NCBI RefSeq assembly: GCF_963929015.1
Contig: NZ_CAWVHE010000018.1
Span: forward strand, 180,726 to 244,725
Direction of reading: 5' to 3'
From: Merdimonas sp963929015
GTDB lineage: Bacteria; Bacillota; Clostridia; Lachnospirales; Lachnospiraceae
DNA length: 64,000 nucleotides
Shown here: positions 8,216 through 16,490 of the stretch, in pieces
How positions within the stretch are numbered: the first letter of the stretch is position 1
Layout: each line of letters begins with the position of its first letter
Notes under the pieces: model-generated
Databases searched by the model: none
What the model was told of the DNA's origin: nothing
What the model saw: the letters and a program-made list of their open reading frames with translations, nothing else
Program-made: the position numbers and the translations under genes

Positions 8216-8929
8216 ATGGGTGCTTTTTTATACGGGATTTTCCTGCAATGGAAGTTAGATATACGGAGCAAAACACTACTTATAACCTGCTATATTGTTC
8301 CTCTCCTGTTTTTTGCGATTATGGGTGGGATATTTACATCTGTTATGCCGGAAGCAAGATACACACTCATTCAGTCTATGACCGTTTTCGGAGTAACAAT
8401 GGGTGCGTTAATTGGCTTGCCGCCCTCTCTTGTTGAAATTTACAGCAGCGATATTAAAAAAGTTTATAAGGCAAATGGTGTGCCACTATATCTTGGTCTT
8501 GTTTTGACGAATATTTCCGCATATATACACCTGTTTATTATGAGTATAATTCTATACATTGCCGCACCGATTGCTTTTAATGCTGAGATACCAGAAAATC
8601 CGGCGTTGTACTTTGCCAGTCTTGCTATTTTTATTGCTGTATCCCTTAGTATTGCCAGCATAATTGGCTTAGTAGTAAAAGACCAGGCAAAAACTTCAAT
8701 GGTTTCTATCATCATTTTTCTGCCTTCTATCATGCTTTCTGGAATTATGTTTCCGATTGAATTGCTGCCAAAGGCATTTGAGGCAATAGGGAAGATTTTT
8801 CCAGCCACATGGGGGTACAAAGTAATGACAGACAGCGTATTTCAGCTTGAAAATTTGTTGCCGCTGGTAGTAATTCTTATTTTGGCTATTTGTGTATGTG
8901 GCATATTGCTACGCAAAGTTGATAAATAG
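8216..8929 (+). CDS. ABC-2 type transporter permease
   Basis: This 237-aa membrane protein has about six hydrophobic helices, an ABC-2 permease pattern, and the short charged end LLRKVDK. It follows the ATPase by 3 bp, and AAAGGAG overlaps the end of that gene. With the ATPase it forms a small MerR-controlled exporter. The substrate is unknown. Confidence 0.88.
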   Translation: MGAFLYGIFLQWKLDIRSKTLLITCYIVPLLFFAIMGGIFTSVMPEARYTLIQSMTVFGVTMGALIGLPPSLVEIYSSDIKKVYKANGVPLYLGLVLTNISAYIHLFIMSIILYIAAPIAFNAEIPENPALYFASLAIFIAVSLSIASIIGLVVKDQAKTSMVSIIIFLPSIMLSGIMFPIELLPKAFEAIGKIFPATWGYKVMTDSVFQLENLLPLVVILILAICVCGILLRKVDK

Positions 8930-9034
8930 CAAAGTCAGCCGAGTTAATCAATGGTAAAATGAACGCCGCTTTGTGCTGACGCCCCACGCTATTGCCAGAC
9001 AGCAGAAATTTTCATAACCGAAGATGAAGTCCAT

Positions 9035-9078
9035 AAAGCGCCATATCCATCTTGCTCAGAAACGGATATGGTGCTTTT
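9035..9078 (+). terminator. Rho-independent terminator of the MerR/ABC operon
   Basis: A 14-bp stem pairs 9035-9048 (AAAGCGCCATATCC) with 9064-9077 with one G-U pair, and ends in a short T-run. It is 105 bp after the permease stop. Confidence 0.65.
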
Positions 9079-9257
9079 CTATTGTGCAAAAACACTCGTG
9101 TCACCTCTAAGAAAAAACGGTGCGAGGAGAAACATCTATGTCAGAAGTAGCGCAATAGACCAATTATGAAAATCGGCGTTACTCGCCTCATTTTCCTCAT
9201 TGGTGCAATCTGATCTCCAAGCAAAGCCTGAAATAATCTAAAAGAGTGCAAAAAAAT

Positions 9258-9287
9258 GGGACACCCCGTTATTTACAGGGGTGTCCT
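9258..9287 (-). terminator. Terminator read from the minus strand
   Basis: A perfect 9-bp stem GGACACCCC/GGGGTGTCC with a 10-base loop is followed, on the minus strand, by CATTTTTTT. The only leftward gene that could use it is allH, whose stop is 470 bp away, so the long untranslated tail would cross the glycosidase relic. Confidence 0.5.
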
Positions 9288-9439
9288 ATAATTCCTCGCC
9301 GCTATGCGATATCCATAGACGACATCATAATCTGAACTTTGGTTTCGTCAGCGTGACCGATTATCTTCTGCTTTTTACAAAAAGAAATAAAATCAGTAAA
9401 GTAAGAGATATACGGGAAGCCGTTCCAGGCAGCCATCTC

Positions 9440-9759
9440 CGAGTCCGGCCGAGTCCGGGGCACAGGCTGTGGCGGATGTACTGCTGGGGGCGTATAATCC
9501 CGGCGGGAAGCTGCCGGTATCCGCAGGTGCAGTTTTTGAGTTGGATGAAAACCGTTTTCTAATCATCGGAATGATGTGCAGTGTGAAGTTTCATACAAAG
9601 CCCGGAGACCACAGGAAATCGGATTTTCTGACAAAAGAAACCGGAACATTCCGGGATGGAGAGTGGCAGTGTATACAGCGTCAGAACGGGGATGAGAAGA
9701 TCGTAACGATGATGTACAGCATGCCGGGATGCGTGAAAATTGAAATGTTTAAGTATTAG
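9440..9759 (+). pseudogene. Glycosidase relic: GH3-like piece joined to GH35 DUF5597-like tail
   Basis: One frame reads GAQAVADVLLGAYNPGGKLPVS, the hallmark of the second domain of family 3 glycosidases. It runs directly into ELDENRFLIIGM and GTFRDGEWQCIQRQNGDE, which resemble the DUF5597 C-terminal domain of GH35 beta-galactosidases. No start, signal or catalytic domain precedes it. It therefore looks like two glycosidase fragments fused by deletion. Its TAG overlaps the end of the convergent allH gene by 4 bases. Confidence 0.6.
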
Positions 9760-10598
9760 TGGGGAATGAGAGGAAGAGCTTCGGGGAAAGACCGCAGTGC
9801 GTAATAGATCCCGCACAGAGTGTCGATCCCGGAGGAGTGTCCGATCTCTGAAAATGAGGTCAGGATCTCACGGGAAGAAACCGCGCCGGAAGCTTTTCCA
9901 AGGGACACGACGGGCAGGCTGAACTGCCGCTCCAGCGCGCAGGAAAGAAATGTCCGGCTGATGTCGTTGGTATCATGCAGATGGGCACAAATTTCCTGCC
10001 GGAGAGCTGTGGTGAAGGGGAGATCCCAACTATTTGTAAGGATCAGCCCTGCCAGCATGCCACAGAGGAAGTCGTCGCCGGAAGGGGTCAGACCGATACC
10101 AAGCCCGGTCAGACGTACAAGAGCCGCAGCCGCGGCTTCCTCCTCCTGTTTTTGAAGGAAAAGCCTGCAGTCTGTCAGGCTTTTTTTGGCTGCTTCCATG
10201 ATAAGGGAAGCATTTTCCTGCCGGTCTGGAAGGAACAGGAGCCGGAAGCCCTGGTCATCTGCCTGGCAGAGCGCCTGATGGATAGAGGCGGACAATTCCC
10301 CGAAACTGCCGGAGAAGGGGGGCAGGAACAGATTCCGGACATCTGCCTGGTCCGTCTGAAGGGCAGAGGAAGGAATCTCCATCCCGGGCACGGCTTTTTG
10401 CGCGTCCATTCCGGCTTCAGAAAGATCTGTGATCAGGCTGATGGGGGAAAGCGGGGAACCGGCTGTCTGGAGAGCCAGAAGGAAATCCCCGGACTGCAGA
10501 TTGATGGTTTTCCGGTAGACAGAATGGATGGCCCAGGAGAAGTGCTGCTCCAGGATCGTTTTTGCGTATAGGGAAAGGTCTGTGATCATAATCTGCAT
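9756..10598 (-). CDS. allH: AllH-like (YlbF, DUF2877) subunit of oxamate carbamoyltransferase
   Basis: This 280-aa DUF2877 protein shows the family signature GLGIGLTPSGDDFLCGM and the C-terminal GHSSGIDTLCG. In E. coli the three proteins formerly called FdrA, YlbE and YlbF are AllF, AllG and AllH, which together make oxamate carbamoyltransferase (oxalurate plus phosphate to oxamate plus carbamoyl phosphate). Here AllF and AllG are one fused protein 8 kb away, and allH stands alone, divergent from allB. I place the start at 10598 (MQIMITDLSLY) because AAGGAG lies 9 bp upstream; longer starts at 10616 and 10670 are possible. It overlaps the end of a relic on the other strand. Confidence 0.8.
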   Translation of the reverse strand: MQIMITDLSLYAKTILEQHFSWAIHSVYRKTINLQSGDFLLALQTAGSPLSPISLITDLSEAGMDAQKAVPGMEIPSSALQTDQADVRNLFLPPFSGSFGELSASIHQALCQADDQGFRLLFLPDRQENASLIMEAAKKSLTDCRLFLQKQEEEAAAAALVRLTGLGIGLTPSGDDFLCGMLAGLILTNSWDLPFTTALRQEICAHLHDTNDISRTFLSCALERQFSLPVVSLGKASGAVSSREILTSFSEIGHSSGIDTLCGIYYALRSFPEALPLIPH

Positions 10599-10802
10599 AA
10601 ACGAATGCTCCTTATTCATAATCTTGTATAATAATTCCGTAAACGAAAGGAGAAGATCTCCTGCATACACATTTTAGCAGGAAAAAAACAAAAATACAAA
10701 GGCATTTACAAAAAGGCGATTTTTTACAATAAACGGAGAAATAAAAAAATAAATTTATACATATTAGACAAAAAAATTTTATTTTTTCCCTTTTTTATTC
10801 CA
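10599..10802. other. AT-rich divergent leader between allH and allB
   Basis: No gene is present. The sequence is markedly AT-rich, with the start region of allH on one side and the allB promoter on the other. I see no structured RNA or riboswitch. Confidence 0.5.
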
Positions 10803-10831
10803 TTGTTTTTCGCTTTAATTTAGCATAGAAT
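10803..10831 (+). promoter_or_regulatory. Predicted sigma-A promoter of the allB operon
   Basis: The -35 TTGTTT (10803-10808) and -10 TAGAAT (10826-10831) have a 17-bp spacer. The shared TGGTCGACC palindrome starts 20 bp after the -10 box, where a bound protein would block or control initiation. Confidence 0.5.
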
Positions 10832-10850
10832 ATTTTTTATAAAAATGGTT

Positions 10851-10860
10851 TGGTCGACCT
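10851..10860. promoter_or_regulatory. Operator candidate TGGTCGACC, copy 1
   Basis: The palindrome GGTCGACC, within TGGTCGACCT, lies between the allB promoter and its ribosome binding site. The same core occurs at 16455-16464 before allE at the same place relative to its promoter. Two intergenic copies in front of the two linked operons suggest one shared regulator, perhaps the PucR protein encoded at 25637. Confidence 0.6.
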
Positions 10861-10870
10861 GTTTTTTAAT

Positions 10871-10890
10871 AGTTTAATTTGTGTTAAACT
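10871..10890. promoter_or_regulatory. Inverted repeat AGTTTAA-N6-TTAAACT in the allB leader
   Basis: Perfect 7-bp arms are separated by 6 bases, 35 bp before the allB ATG. It is too AT-rich for a terminator and is better read as a second regulatory site. The binding protein is unknown. Confidence 0.4.
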
Positions 10891-10925
10891 AAATTTCAGA
10901 AAATTTAATAGGAGGAAAGTTTTTT

Positions 10926-12329
10926 ATGTATGATTTGTTGGTAAGAAATGGTAAACTCGTTACTCCTGACCGCATCTATGAAGCAGACATCGCCATCCAG
11001 GATGGAAAGTACGCGGCTTTTCTTGCTAAAGGAACGGAAGCGGAAGCAAAAGAAGTCATCGATGCCAAAGGAAATTATGTGTTCCCTGGCATCATTGACT
11101 GCCATGCTCATCTCAATGAGCCCGGATTTGAGTATCGTGAAGATTTTGAGACCGGTTCAAGAGCTGCGGTGGTTGCCGGATGCACCTGTCTGATCGACAT
11201 GCCTCTGAACAACGATCCGTCTCTGATGAACAAAGAGATCTTTGATCTGAAGATGAGCAAGATCAGCAGACACTCCCTGGTAGATTACGCTCTGTGGGGC
11301 GGCCTGGTCGGCGATTTTGACGACAAGCCGGGTTCTGTCAAAAATAACATGAACGATCTGGTAGATCTTCATAACTGCGGCGTTGCAGCATTTAAGGGCT
11401 TTACCTGTCCCAACGGTGATCTCTTCCCCACCGTGAATCTTGGAAATGTGCGGAAAGCGCTGGAGACCCTGAAACCGTACAATGCACTCTGCGGATTCCA
11501 CTGCGAGGAGTATGGACAGGTTCTGGAGAGAGAAAAAGAAGCAAAAGCCAAAGAAGGCCGGACAAATGAGGAAAAGATCCGGGATTTTCTGGATTCCCAT
11601 GATGTATGGACCGAGTATGTGGCTACCAAAAATGTCATTGATATGGCAAGAGCCACCGGCGGACGCGTGCATATCTGCCATGTCAGCCATCCGATGGTAG
11701 CGCAGGTTGTCAAAGACGCGATCCATGAAGGCCTTCCGATCACAGCAGAGACCTGCCCACATTACCTTGGATTTACAGAAGATTTTGTATTTGAAAAGGG
11801 AGCTCCGGCAAAATGTACGCCTCCGATGAGAGACAAAGAAGCCATGGAGAAGCTGTGGGATTACGTGCTGGATGGCACACTCTCCTGCGTAGGCAGCGAC
11901 CATTCACCGGCAGCTGACGAAGAGAAAGACAATGCGACCAAGGATATCTGGCATGCATGGGGCGGCCTGAACTCTATTCAGTTCTTCCTGCCGATGATGT
12001 TTGATATGGTTGTGAATCAGAAGGGCTTAAGCCCCAGCCTGATCGCAAAAGTTATGGATTACAATCCGGCGAAGATTTTCGGGCTGTACGGAAGAAAAGG
12101 CGCGTTTGAGCTGGGATTTGACGGTGATATCGTGATCGTTGATCCTGAAAAGGCATGGAAGTGCGACCAGACGAAGCTTCTGACCAAAGGTCATGTATCC
12201 TGCTTCGACGGGCTGGAAGGCAAAGGCGCTCCGGTCTGCACCGTGATCCGTGGAAAAGTTGTTGCTGACGGAGAGACTTACAAAGAGGATGCTATCGGAT
12301 ATGGTGAGTATATCACCCCGGTAAAATAG
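10926..12329 (+). CDS. allB: Allantoinase
   Basis: This 467-aa cyclic amidohydrolase opens the hydantoin ring of allantoin to give allantoate, the first step of the pathway encoded here. Metal-centre motifs are all present: DCHAHLNEPG, the carboxylated Lys in VAAFKGF, ICHVSH, TAETCPHYL and the catalytic Asp in VGSDHSP. Length matches bacterial allantoinases. A strong AGGAGG lies about 10 bp before the ATG. It is first in an operon with an NCS1 permease and an unusual amidohydrolase, and is preceded by a promoter and the TGGTCGACC site. Dihydropyrimidinases share the fold, but the ureide-pathway neighbours make allantoinase the best reading. Confidence 0.93.
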   Translation: MYDLLVRNGKLVTPDRIYEADIAIQDGKYAAFLAKGTEAEAKEVIDAKGNYVFPGIIDCHAHLNEPGFEYREDFETGSRAAVVAGCTCLIDMPLNNDPSLMNKEIFDLKMSKISRHSLVDYALWGGLVGDFDDKPGSVKNNMNDLVDLHNCGVAAFKGFTCPNGDLFPTVNLGNVRKALETLKPYNALCGFHCEEYGQVLEREKEAKAKEGRTNEEKIRDFLDSHDVWTEYVATKNVIDMARATGGRVHICHVSHPMVAQVVKDAIHEGLPITAETCPHYLGFTEDFVFEKGAPAKCTPPMRDKEAMEKLWDYVLDGTLSCVGSDHSPAADEEKDNATKDIWHAWGGLNSIQFFLPMMFDMVVNQKGLSPSLIAKVMDYNPAKIFGLYGRKGAFELGFDGDIVIVDPEKAWKCDQTKLLTKGHVSCFDGLEGKGAPVCTVIRGKVVADGETYKEDAIGYGEYITPVK

Positions 12330-12356
12330 CAATACATCAAAGGAAGGAGTAAAGAG

Positions 12357-13724
12357 ATGAGTGAAGTAAACACAAACGAAAAAACACAGCAGTCAGGCGC
12401 TTCTCTGGAACCGATTTCCAAGGATAAGCGAATTATGGGATGGGGATCCAATACCATGCTCTGGCTGGGAGGATGTATTTCCATTGGTACCCTGGCACAG
12501 GGATCTGCACAGCTGGAAGCGGGCCTGAACCTGTTCCAGTTGTTTATGGCAGTTACCATCGGAACCGTCATTCTGGTTATCGGGATTGCCTTAAACGACC
12601 AGTTCAGTTACAAAACCGGCGCGCCTTATGCAGTACAGCTTCGGAGCGCGTTTGGTACCAAAGGTAATATTGTTCCCAGTCTGATCCGGGGCGTGCCGGC
12701 GATCGTGTGGTACGGCTATCAGACCTGGCTTGGAGGCGCTGCGATCAACAACATTTCCATCGCCCTCTTTGGATTTGACAACATCTGGCTTTGGTTCATC
12801 GTATTCCAGATCGTTCAGATCCTTCTGTCTATCAAGGGATTCCAGGGAGCAAAGTGGGTTGGAAATATCGGCGGCGTGGTAATCTCCATTGCAATGATCT
12901 ACCTGCTGTACCTGTGTATTACGCAGTATGGCGATGTGGTAAACGAAAATCTTATGCAGAAGTCCGGTACCTGGGGCATGCCGTTCATAGCGGCTGTTAT
13001 TGCCTTCTTTGGAAACAGTACACCGGTTATGTTAAATGCCGGCGACTATTCCCGTGAGATGAAAGATGGAATGTCAAGCTTTAAGCGTGGAGTTTCTTAC
13101 TTCCTGGCAATGGTTCCGGCAACGGTGCTGCTTGGTATTATCGGTGCAATGGCTTCTACGGCAACCGGTCTTGCAAACCCGATCAACGCATTTGCACAGA
13201 TGGTTGATAACAAGATTGTTATGATTGTTACGTTAGGATTTATTATCTTCGCACAGCTGACCACCAACCTGGCAAGTAACGTCATCCCGCCTGCATACGC
13301 CTTTATGGATGCTTTCAAGATGAAACACAGAACAGCAGTTATCCTGATCGGTATCCTGGCAGTATGTACCTGTCCGTGGATCCTGACAGACGACAGCTCT
13401 GCAGCAGGACTTGCGCTGTTTACCAAGATTTACACCGCATTCTTCGGACCAATCTTTGCGATTTTGATCACAGACTTCTTCATTTTACATAGAAGAAAAT
13501 TCAGCGAAGCTGCATTGAAAGATCTGTATGATCCAAAGGGAAAACATGCAGGCATTAACTGGGCAGCGATCATCGCAATGTGCGTTGGCGTGGTAATCGG
13601 ACTGGTGAATGTAGATATTTCCTTCTTTACAGCAACCATCCCGACAGGATTGATTTTCTACTTCTGTATGAAATACATGAAGAGCGCGGCTCCGTTTAGA
13701 GCCGGAACGACGCTCGACAAATAA
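12357..13724 (+). CDS. NCS1-family permease, probable allantoin importer
   Basis: This 455-aa protein has about 12 membrane helices and the NCS1 pattern of nucleobase, hydantoin and allantoin permeases. The N-terminal part shows MGWGSNTMLWLGG and YKTGAPYAVQLRSAFG, with RGVPAIVWYGYQTWLGG following. It starts 27 bp after allB with AAGGAAGGAG upstream, so it is co-transcribed. Position next to allantoinase points to allantoin uptake (PucI/AllP-like). Uptake of a related ureide or nucleobase cannot be excluded. Confidence 0.88.
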   Translation: MSEVNTNEKTQQSGASLEPISKDKRIMGWGSNTMLWLGGCISIGTLAQGSAQLEAGLNLFQLFMAVTIGTVILVIGIALNDQFSYKTGAPYAVQLRSAFGTKGNIVPSLIRGVPAIVWYGYQTWLGGAAINNISIALFGFDNIWLWFIVFQIVQILLSIKGFQGAKWVGNIGGVVISIAMIYLLYLCITQYGDVVNENLMQKSGTWGMPFIAAVIAFFGNSTPVMLNAGDYSREMKDGMSSFKRGVSYFLAMVPATVLLGIIGAMASTATGLANPINAFAQMVDNKIVMIVTLGFIIFAQLTTNLASNVIPPAYAFMDAFKMKHRTAVILIGILAVCTCPWILTDDSSAAGLALFTKIYTAFFGPIFAILITDFFILHRRKFSEAALKDLYDPKGKHAGINWAAIIAMCVGVVIGLVNVDISFFTATIPTGLIFYFCMKYMKSAAPFRAGTTLDK

Positions 13725-13748
13725 ACGGTACGTTTTTCTTGAGGGAAC

Positions 13749-13783
13749 AAGGGGAGAGCGGAGAGATATCTCCCTCTCCCCTT
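13749..13783. other. Intercistronic hairpin inside the allB operon
   Basis: Perfect 10-bp arms AAGGGGAGAG and CTCTCCCCTT enclose a loop that can pair further. No T-run follows, so it is more likely an mRNA-stabilising or partial attenuation element between the permease and amidohydrolase genes than a full terminator. Confidence 0.5.
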
Positions 13784-13818
13784 CCTGGCTATTATGACAG
13801 AAATGAGGTGCACGACGA

Positions 13819-15276
13819 ATGAAGAAAAAACTAAAAGGCAGATTTGTGATCGGATTTGACGGAACGGATCATGTGATTATTCGTGATGGAGAAGTAGTAT
13901 ATGACGGGAATGAGATTATTTATGTGGGAAAAAATTATGACGGCGACGTAGACATGACAGAAGACGTTGGAAATTCTGTGATCATGCCAGGTTTTATTGA
14001 TCTGAACGCCCTGGGCGACATTGACCATGACATCATTCATTTTGAAGCCTATGATCATGTACTGAACAGTCTGTGGCCATCGGAAGAGTATGTGCTGAAA
14101 GGGACATATGAGAAGATGACGCCGGAAGAGGAGGCTTTTAAGTCCCGGTTCGCCTATGCACAGTTGATCATGAATGGAGTCACAACTGCGTTGCCGATTA
14201 CATCTGTCTTTTATAAAGGTTGGGCAGAGACTTACGAAGAGGCGGAAGCTGCAGTAGAACATGCCGGCGATCTGGGGCTGCGCCTCTATATGTCTCCCAG
14301 TTATCAGTGCGGATTAACCTGCACAAAACCGGACGGCAATCTGACCGTTCGGTTTAAAGAGGGAGAAGGGGAAAAAGGACTGGAACGTGCGGTAAAATTT
14401 GTGAAGAAATATGACGGAGCTTACGATGGACTGATCCGAGGCTGTCTGAAACCGGAACGAATAGAGATGCAGACAGAAGAAAATCTGATCCATACGCGCA
14501 AGTATGCAACAGAGCTTGGGGTTCCGTTAAAGCTTCATGCGGCGCAGAATCCATTTGAGTATGATTATATCAAAGAGAGAACAGGAAAATCACCGGTAGA
14601 ATACCTGGAGAGCATCGGATTTCTGGGCGCAGACGTAGGGATTCCGCATGCCTTTATGCTGAAGGGGACCAAGTGGGTGCAGGATGAGGGAGACGATCTC
14701 GCTATACTGGCGAAACACGGAACAACTGTGATCCACTGCCCGATCATTATCGGAAGAACCGGACGTCATCTGAACACGTTCCGCCGTTATTGTCAGAGAA
14801 ATGTAAACGTAGCGATCGGAACAGACACCTTCCCGCCCGACTTTTTCGGTGTGATCCGTACTGCCAGTATGTACTCCAGGATGCAGGAAGGAACGGCAGA
14901 AGGATCTACATACGCAGATATTTACCGTGCGGTTACCTTAGGCGGGGCGAAGATGCTTGGAAGACCGGATCTGGGACGCCTGTGCAAAGGCGCAAAAGCA
15001 GATATGATCGTGGTGGATCTGGATGCGTTCCATATGGGCGCAGTGGACGACCCGATACGGACTATTTTCATGTGCGGCAATGGAACCGATGTGAAAATGT
15101 CTGTCATTAACGGACGGACCGTCATGAAGGACCGGAAGCTGGAAGGAGTCGACCTTGCGGAATTAAAAGCAAAGGGACAGGCTTATTATGACAAGATGAA
15201 ATATGGATATATGGAAAGAGATTACCAGCACCTGCCTGAAGAGGAAATCTTCCGGCCGTCCTATAGAGTAGAATAA
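13819..15276 (+). CDS. Amidohydrolase-superfamily protein lacking the first HxH metal motif
   Basis: This 485-aa protein has the layout of TrzA/AtzA-type deaminases and chlorohydrolases: an N-terminal small beta domain, a TIM-barrel core and a C-terminal KADMIVVDLD strand. Where the family usually has PGFIDxHxH, this protein has PGFIDLNALGDIDHD, so the two barrel-strand-1 histidines are replaced. Later ligands look present: KLHAAQ, GIPHAF, HCPIIIGR and GTDTFPPDF. It is third in the allantoinase operon and ends at a strong terminator. It may act on a ureide or purine-derived side product; substrate and even activity are uncertain. The start is supported by GAGGTG upstream of the ATG. Confidence 0.8.
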   Translation: MKKKLKGRFVIGFDGTDHVIIRDGEVVYDGNEIIYVGKNYDGDVDMTEDVGNSVIMPGFIDLNALGDIDHDIIHFEAYDHVLNSLWPSEEYVLKGTYEKMTPEEEAFKSRFAYAQLIMNGVTTALPITSVFYKGWAETYEEAEAAVEHAGDLGLRLYMSPSYQCGLTCTKPDGNLTVRFKEGEGEKGLERAVKFVKKYDGAYDGLIRGCLKPERIEMQTEENLIHTRKYATELGVPLKLHAAQNPFEYDYIKERTGKSPVEYLESIGFLGADVGIPHAFMLKGTKWVQDEGDDLAILAKHGTTVIHCPIIIGRTGRHLNTFRRYCQRNVNVAIGTDTFPPDFFGVIRTASMYSRMQEGTAEGSTYADIYRAVTLGGAKMLGRPDLGRLCKGAKADMIVVDLDAFHMGAVDDPIRTIFMCGNGTDVKMSVINGRTVMKDRKLEGVDLAELKAKGQAYYDKMKYGYMERDYQHLPEEEIFRPSYRVE

Positions 15277-15329
15277 AAGCAGAGGCTTGTATTAAGCAGA
15301 AAGGGAACCAAAAGACACGGAGATTCCTG

Positions 15330-15377
15330 AAAAAACGGCTGTTTCAGATGTAAGAGATTCTGAAACAGCCGTTTTTT
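15330..15377. terminator. Strong bidirectional terminator
   Basis: A perfect 18-bp stem (15330-15347 with 15360-15377) has an A-run on one side and T-run on the other. It separates the rightward allB operon from the convergent hydrolase gene. Confidence 0.9.
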
Positions 15378-15425
15378 GCCGGACTTATGGAGCGCCGTGC
15401 TATCAGTTCCCTGCACCCGGAAGGG

Positions 15426-16274
15426 TTACAGGTGTTTGTCCAGGAAATCAACGGTGGCGTCCAGAAGCCTGGGGGTGAACTGGTTGTCTGCTTCCCGGTC
15501 GAAGTCATGGACATTGCAGGCTGCGATAAAGGTCCTGGGATTGTAACGGGTGATCAGTTCCCGGAATTCATCAAAGGGGACGTCGGTATCGTTGGTGGCA
15601 TGGGCAGCGAACAGTGGACATGGCAGGCTCTGGCAGGTCCGCAGGGTGTAGTCCAGATAGAAGTATTTTTCCCGTCCTTCGTAGAGAAGGGAGAACCATT
15701 TGCCGGTCTGCCTTGCGTAGACGTAGATGCTGTAGTGGGTGTTAAGATCGCCGTTTGTCTCGTAGCCGGAGGGCAGGCGGCCAAGACAGGAAGCGTCCAC
15801 CGGGGGCAGGGTCTTATAATAGGCGCTGGGAGTCTGGAACCAGTGGTCGCAGAGGAAGCCGTAACCATAATAAGACAGGATCCCCGCGGGCGGCGTCTCA
15901 AAGTAGCCGTAGGCGGCTGCGATCAGGCACAGGTAAGCGCCGGCGGAACGTCCCCAGAGAAAGTAGGGAAGCTTCTGCCCACAGTAGTCTTCGGCGTGGT
16001 CAATATAGTGATGGATAGAATCCCGCACATCATCCAGGATCATGGGAAGTTTTGCGGTCGGGGCCAGGGGATAATCATAGGCAACGATAACATATCCCGC
16101 CTCGGTCAGTTTTATAAGATGCCCTTCCGGCAGGTCCTCTTTGTGACCGTATAAAAGTCCCCCTCCATGGAAATACAGGATACATGCTTTTGGGGTGATT
16201 TTTTGGTCATAATAGATAATAGCTGATTTATCATAGGATGCGTCTGCGATGGGTATGGTTTTTTGCTCAAACAT
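15426..16274 (-). CDS. Alpha/beta hydrolase, HSL-like esterase family
   Basis: This 282-aa hydrolase shows the oxyanion-hole motif HGGG (residues around 36-39), the nucleophile elbow GRSAG, and later Asp (NDTDVP) and His (NVHDFD) in the right order for a catalytic triad. I choose the start at 16274 because GGGAGG lies 6 bp upstream; the longer frame to 16307 lacks one. It is transcribed towards the allB operon and divergently from allE, sharing that promoter region. A link to ureide metabolism is only positional. Confidence 0.8.
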   Translation of the reverse strand: MFEQKTIPIADASYDKSAIIYYDQKITPKACILYFHGGGLLYGHKEDLPEGHLIKLTEAGYVIVAYDYPLAPTAKLPMILDDVRDSIHHYIDHAEDYCGQKLPYFLWGRSAGAYLCLIAAAYGYFETPPAGILSYYGYGFLCDHWFQTPSAYYKTLPPVDASCLGRLPSGYETNGDLNTHYSIYVYARQTGKWFSLLYEGREKYFYLDYTLRTCQSLPCPLFAAHATNDTDVPFDEFRELITRYNPRTFIAACNVHDFDREADNQFTPRLLDATVDFLDKHL

Positions 16275-16410
16275 CTGATTACCTCCCGAAATATATACTA
16301 TACACAAAATCTATTATAACATAGACAAACGGAAAGGTGTGATGTGAAAAAATTAACATCAGGGGTGAAAGTGGATAAAAATATTTTCTATGTTTTGTCT
16401 AAAATATTAA

Positions 16411-16439
16411 TTGAAAAAAAGCAGTTTCATTGTCATAAT
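16411..16439 (+). promoter_or_regulatory. Predicted promoter of the allE operon
   Basis: The -35 TTGAAA (16411-16416) and -10 CATAAT (16434-16439) have a 17-bp spacer. The shared TGGTCGACCA site begins 15 bp downstream of the -10. Confidence 0.5.
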
Positions 16440-16454
16440 GAATAATAGAGTAAA

Positions 16455-16464
16455 TGGTCGACCA
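16455..16464. promoter_or_regulatory. Operator candidate TGGTCGACCA, copy 2
   Basis: This perfect 10-bp palindrome lies between the allE promoter and start codon. It repeats the core found before allB at 10851-10860. The like placement in both leaders is the main evidence for a common regulon. Confidence 0.6.
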
Positions 16465-16490
16465 GCCATAAGAAAAGGAGAGATTTTAGT

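Larger units (their letters stand above)
8930..9439. other. Gene-free stretch after the MerR/ABC operon
   Basis: No credible gene is seen on either strand. It holds two hairpins, annotated separately (9035-9078 and 9258-9287), and otherwise short out-of-frame pieces. It probably represents decayed DNA between the acquired MerR/ABC operon and the glycosidase relic. Confidence 0.6.
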
